This document shows, in pieces, positions 61,170 through 64,000 of a stretch of 64,000 bases of DNA. Under the pieces are notes generated by a model. It was not told the DNA's origin. It was given only the letters and a program-made list of their open reading frames with translations, and ran no database searches. A program made the translations under genes and the position numbers. Within the stretch, counting starts at the first letter, position 1. The number at the start of each line of letters is the position of its first letter. The stretch covers positions 22,914,001 through 22,978,000 of the forward strand of contig CM072337.1 in NCBI GenBank assembly GCA_036874045.1, read 5' to 3'. This DNA comes from Cymodocea nodosa. Its lineage: Eukaryota > Streptophyta > Magnoliopsida > Alismatales > Cymodoceaceae.

Positions 61170-61945
61170 CCACACCTTATATTTTAGGGAAAATGTTAAG
61201 TAATGACTAATGTCCTAGAAAAGGGAAGGAACATTTAAGAGCACCTTATGCCCAAGTGGTTGGAAGTTTGATGTATGCTATGTTGTGTACGAGATCAGAC
61301 TTAGCATATGCTGTAAGTATTGTAAGTAGGTATTAAAGTAATCCCGGAACAAAACATTGGGAAGCTGTCAAAAGAATTTTGAAATATATAAAAGGAACTT
61401 TGCATCACAAATTAACTTATCAAGCAGATGAGCTTGAAGTGCTTGGTTATACAGATGTATATTTAGGTGGTGACAAAGATGATGGAAAGTCCACTTTAGG
61501 ACATGTATTCATCTTTGGAGGTACAACTGTATCTTAGGGAAGTAAGAAGCAAATGTGTCTAATGAAATACACTTAGTAAGCTGAATATGTTGCCTGTATT
61601 GCGGCTGCGTCACATGTAGTTTGGATTAAGAGATTCATAAATGATTTGAATCTAAAATTAATAAATGATCCAATAGAAATGTATTATGATAACCAAGTAG
61701 CAATAAGTCTTATATATAATGATGTAAATACAATAAAAAAATAACATATAAATATACATTATCACTATATTCATGATATTGTAGGAAATGGGGAAATAAG
61801 ATTAAGTTATATCCCTACGAAAGATATAATTGTTAATCCTTTGACAAAAAGGATACTAACAGAAAAATACATTAAGTTTGTAAACTTAATGGGATTAAGG
61901 AATATTTCTATGGATAATAGAAATGAAGAACATTCTCGTGAATAA
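61170..61945 (+). pseudogene. copia RNase H region
   Basis: PYAQVVGSLMYAMLCTRSDL, YAVSIVSRY, KRILKYIKGTLHHKL, GYTDVYLGGDKDDGKSTLG, AEYVACIAAASHVVWIKRF and the terminal HIHDIV/IRLSYIPTKD pattern are recognisable across several in-frame stops. This completes the polyprotein order. Confidence 0.85.
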
Positions 61946-62066
61946 TAGGAGTGAAAGATTGATATCGTGTTGCCTATGTATAGTGGGAGAGAAATGAAAA
62001 TAAAATATGCCTTATTGGATTTGGTGTATAAATGAATATAATTAGTCTTTGTAATCAAACAGGAGA

Positions 62067-62311
62067 TGATGGAATTGGTCAAAAAGACCAAATTCTAAAT
62101 CAAATTCAAAATTAGATTTAAAATTTGAATTTTCGATAGTTATTGAAAATTAAAGGAGAAGGTTAGGGGCAAAGATAGTGGAAGAATTTTAATCCTTCAA
62201 ATGATTATAAATAATAATGATTTATAAAATATTAATCACCTGAAACAATCTAGTGTACACGTTCAATCCTTCGTGCACGTTACTCTTTGTTCTCTCTCGT
62301 GAATAACAACA
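62067..62311 (+). repeat. 3' LTR of the copia element
   Basis: 245 bp, beginning TGATGGAATTGGTC just after a short purine run (AGGAGA at 62,061-62,066) and ending AATAACAACA. It aligns with the 5' LTR but with many substitutions and a deletion of about 20 bp. Confidence 0.88.
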
Positions 62312-62316
62312 CTAAT
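62312..62316 (+). repeat. Target-site duplication, right copy (CTAAT)
   Basis: Matches 56,726-56,730. It is followed by GATATGTCGTGGAAGTCC, the continuation of the ABCC downstream segment. Confidence 0.85.
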
Positions 62317-62714
62317 GATATGTCGTGGAAGTCCAACAAGCATACAAATACTCGATCGTCGATAGCTGCTGTAACAATGGACCTCACGTGGCTTCAAGAG
62401 CCTTTGTGTTGTACCAACTGCTCCTCCACTCTCCTGTGGGGGCGTCATATCCCACCGCAAATCCATGTATCACTCCAACATAAAAAAGACGTTCAAATCG
62501 ATTTACAACGATGTGCCTTCTGTCGAGCAAGGAACCAATAATCCATGTCCTTACGAAAACTCTTGTCAATCTTCGCTTTTACAAGCTCTGAACAATATCC
62601 TTATGCATGGCAACCTGTGAGATGTTGGCAGCTGTAGTAGCTACTCCTTCATTTTCTACCATTCGTCTTCTGTTGACGATTTGACAACGCTGATTAATCC
62701 AGTTCTGTACACCT

Positions 62715-62720
62715 TTTATT
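62715..62720 (-). terminator. Polyadenylation signal of the second ABCC copy
   Basis: AATAAA on the minus strand at the position corresponding to 43,058-43,063. Confidence 0.45.
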
Positions 62721-63126
62721 AAGCTAGAGTATAGAACAGGACTCTAGATATAGTTAGTATCCATACAGCAGTTCTTTCGCAGAATAATGACGATAAGAGG
62801 AACAACTGCATTGTAAAAATTCCAATTTTTTCGGAGGAACATTTCCCACCTCTTCCTGTTCTACCAAAATAATTTATGCGCAAATCAAAAAATATGCTTG
62901 AAAGCTTAATTGAAGAGGATGTCAACTAATCATAATATTTTCCAGAGCAAAAATATGATAACGAAGTAGAAGCATTTCAATTTATACAAGTGAAGTTAGT
63001 TCCAGATAGGCTCTGCGGATTTGGTGAAACTTGCACCGTGTTCCAGCATTATGTTTTGGTCGATGGCGAAGCTGGCGAGACGCAGTCCGGTTTGTTTGCT
63101 TCAAAGAGTACGATAATGGCACTATA

Positions 63127-64000
63127 CTATAGACCAGAGGAACGATTGGCGTACTCTTGCACCAATGCACCAAAGAGTGACTGTTGTTCAATCAGCTTAG
63201 ATGGGTGATCAAATTCCTTTGCTAATCCTGTACAGAATTCAGCACATACGCTGAGAACTTTTGTGGTATCTTGACTAAGAATTAGAGATGCAATGAAGGA
63301 TTGAGAAAAAAAGTGAACCTGCATCAACAACCAGTACTCTATCACAATCCATTACTGTTGGTATTCTGTGAGCAATGCTGATTATTGTACACGTTGTGAA
63401 ATCTTCTCTGATGATTTTCTGAATCACTCCATCCGTCTGTGAATCTACTGAAGCCGTTGCCTCATCCATAAATAAAATGCGACTGTGCTTTAGCATAACC
63501 CGTCCTAAACATAGGAGTTGCCTTTGCCCAACACTCCAGTTATCCCCATTATCCACAACTAAGTATCACACAGGGAAAATGTCAAAAGCATGCTGTACAT
63601 CCAATTGTAAAAATGAGAACATTATTTGATGGCATTGTTAAAGAAATATCAAACCGAAATAAAGTTTTTTGGTGGAATCAGGCAAAATGGCTAGATATTC
63701 TAGTAAACGAAAATGAAATACTTGATCTTGGAAAGATAAGAGTTCAATTATGATGTTCATTCTCGTGGCATCTTTTAATCAATAAAACTAACCTCCAGCT
63801 AATTATTAAGAATAACATGGAATGTCTCTTTGTATGCTATGTCATATGATTACTTGTTTTAGAAATATTTGCTATAGAAGGAAGTTTGCTTGATAATGCT
63901 GCTAGCACTTGAACTATGTTAGAGTGTAGCATGCATCAGAAACTAAAATTAAAATCCAAAATTGTTATCAAAAACTTGAGATGGTGGGAATGGCTGATTT
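63127..64000 (-). CDS. ABCC: Second ABCC transporter gene, 3' end only
   Basis: The last two exons of a tandem ABCC paralogue are present: 63,558-63,319 (WSVGQRQL signature, [12 protein letters not shown] Walker B, SIAHR) and 63,227-63,127 (ending YANRSSGL and a stop). The preceding intron continues to the window edge. The protein in these exons is identical to that of the first copy, and splice sites are conserved. Whether the remainder of the gene is intact lies outside the window. The copia element sits downstream of its stop and does not interrupt the coding exons seen. Confidence 0.9.

Larger units (their letters stand above)
56731..62311 (+). mobile_element. Ty1-copia LTR retrotransposon, full structure, inactive
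   Basis: A 5.6-kb element with 5' LTR, primer-binding site, gag, protease, integrase, RT, RNase H and 3' LTR, in copia order (integrase before RT). LTR ends are TGTTG...CAACA, and the element is flanked by a 5-bp CTAAT duplication. The coding region is broken by many stops and frameshifts, so it cannot move by itself. It lies in the 3' flank of the second ABCC copy, about 0.8 kb beyond that gene's stop codon, in the orientation opposite to the gene. Confidence 0.93.
62312..64000. repeat. Second copy of the ABCC 3' region
   Basis: Aligns with 42,652-44,343 and runs off the window. A 3-bp deletion lies near 62,343; after it the offset is a constant 19,657 bp. Mismatches are frequent up to about 62,440, sparse to about 63,010, and I see none from there to the window edge. 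Confidence 0.95.

Overview
This is a plant nuclear window. It has spliced plant genes with GT-AG introns, long AT-rich intergenic DNA, and remnants of at least six classes of plant transposable element. GC-rich coding exons (the intronless F-box gene and the first exon of the ABC transporter) in an AT-rich background suggest a monocot, but I cannot name the species. There are no operons, CRISPR arrays or prokaryotic features.

Layout. 1-3.8 kb: decayed L1-type LINE on the minus strand. 4.1-4.7 kb: relic of an NBS-LRR resistance gene. 5.7-15.5 kb (minus): isopentenyl phosphate kinase (IPK), with eleven exons located, one small exon not located, one GC-AG intron, and a 22-bp minisatellite plus a decayed element in its largest intron. 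15.5-28.9 kb: mostly non-genic, with a PIF/Harbinger transposase relic, two GC-richer islands, microsatellites and a 76-bp tandem duplication. 29.0-30.0 kb (plus): intronless EID1-like F-box gene. 31-33.5 kb: RTE-type LINE split by an insertion. 34.9-35.7 kb: hAT relic. 36.2-41.4 kb (minus): four-exon universal stress protein gene with a 4.4-kb intron. 43.5-52.5 kb (minus): complete eleven-exon ABCC (MRP-type) transporter, 1521 aa, with an RTE relic in intron 5. 52.8-55.7 kb: two tandem copies of a decayed hAT-derived unit just upstream of the transporter start. 56.7-62.3 kb: nearly complete but dead Ty1-copia retrotransposon with both LTRs, primer-binding site and target-site duplication. 62.3-64 kb: the 3' end of a second ABCC gene in the same orientation.

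The genes do not form a pathway. IPK belongs to isoprenoid metabolism, the F-box protein to ubiquitin-mediated light or ABA signalling, the USP to stress response, and ABCC to membrane transport. The most informative structure is the ABCC tandem duplication. The flank left of the copia insertion is roughly 12% diverged from the first copy by eye. Divergence falls stepwise to none visible over the last kilobase, including an intron, while the two copia LTRs differ strongly. This suggests an old duplication, an old copia insertion, and a recent gene conversion (or an assembly duplication). I found no convincing wholly novel system.
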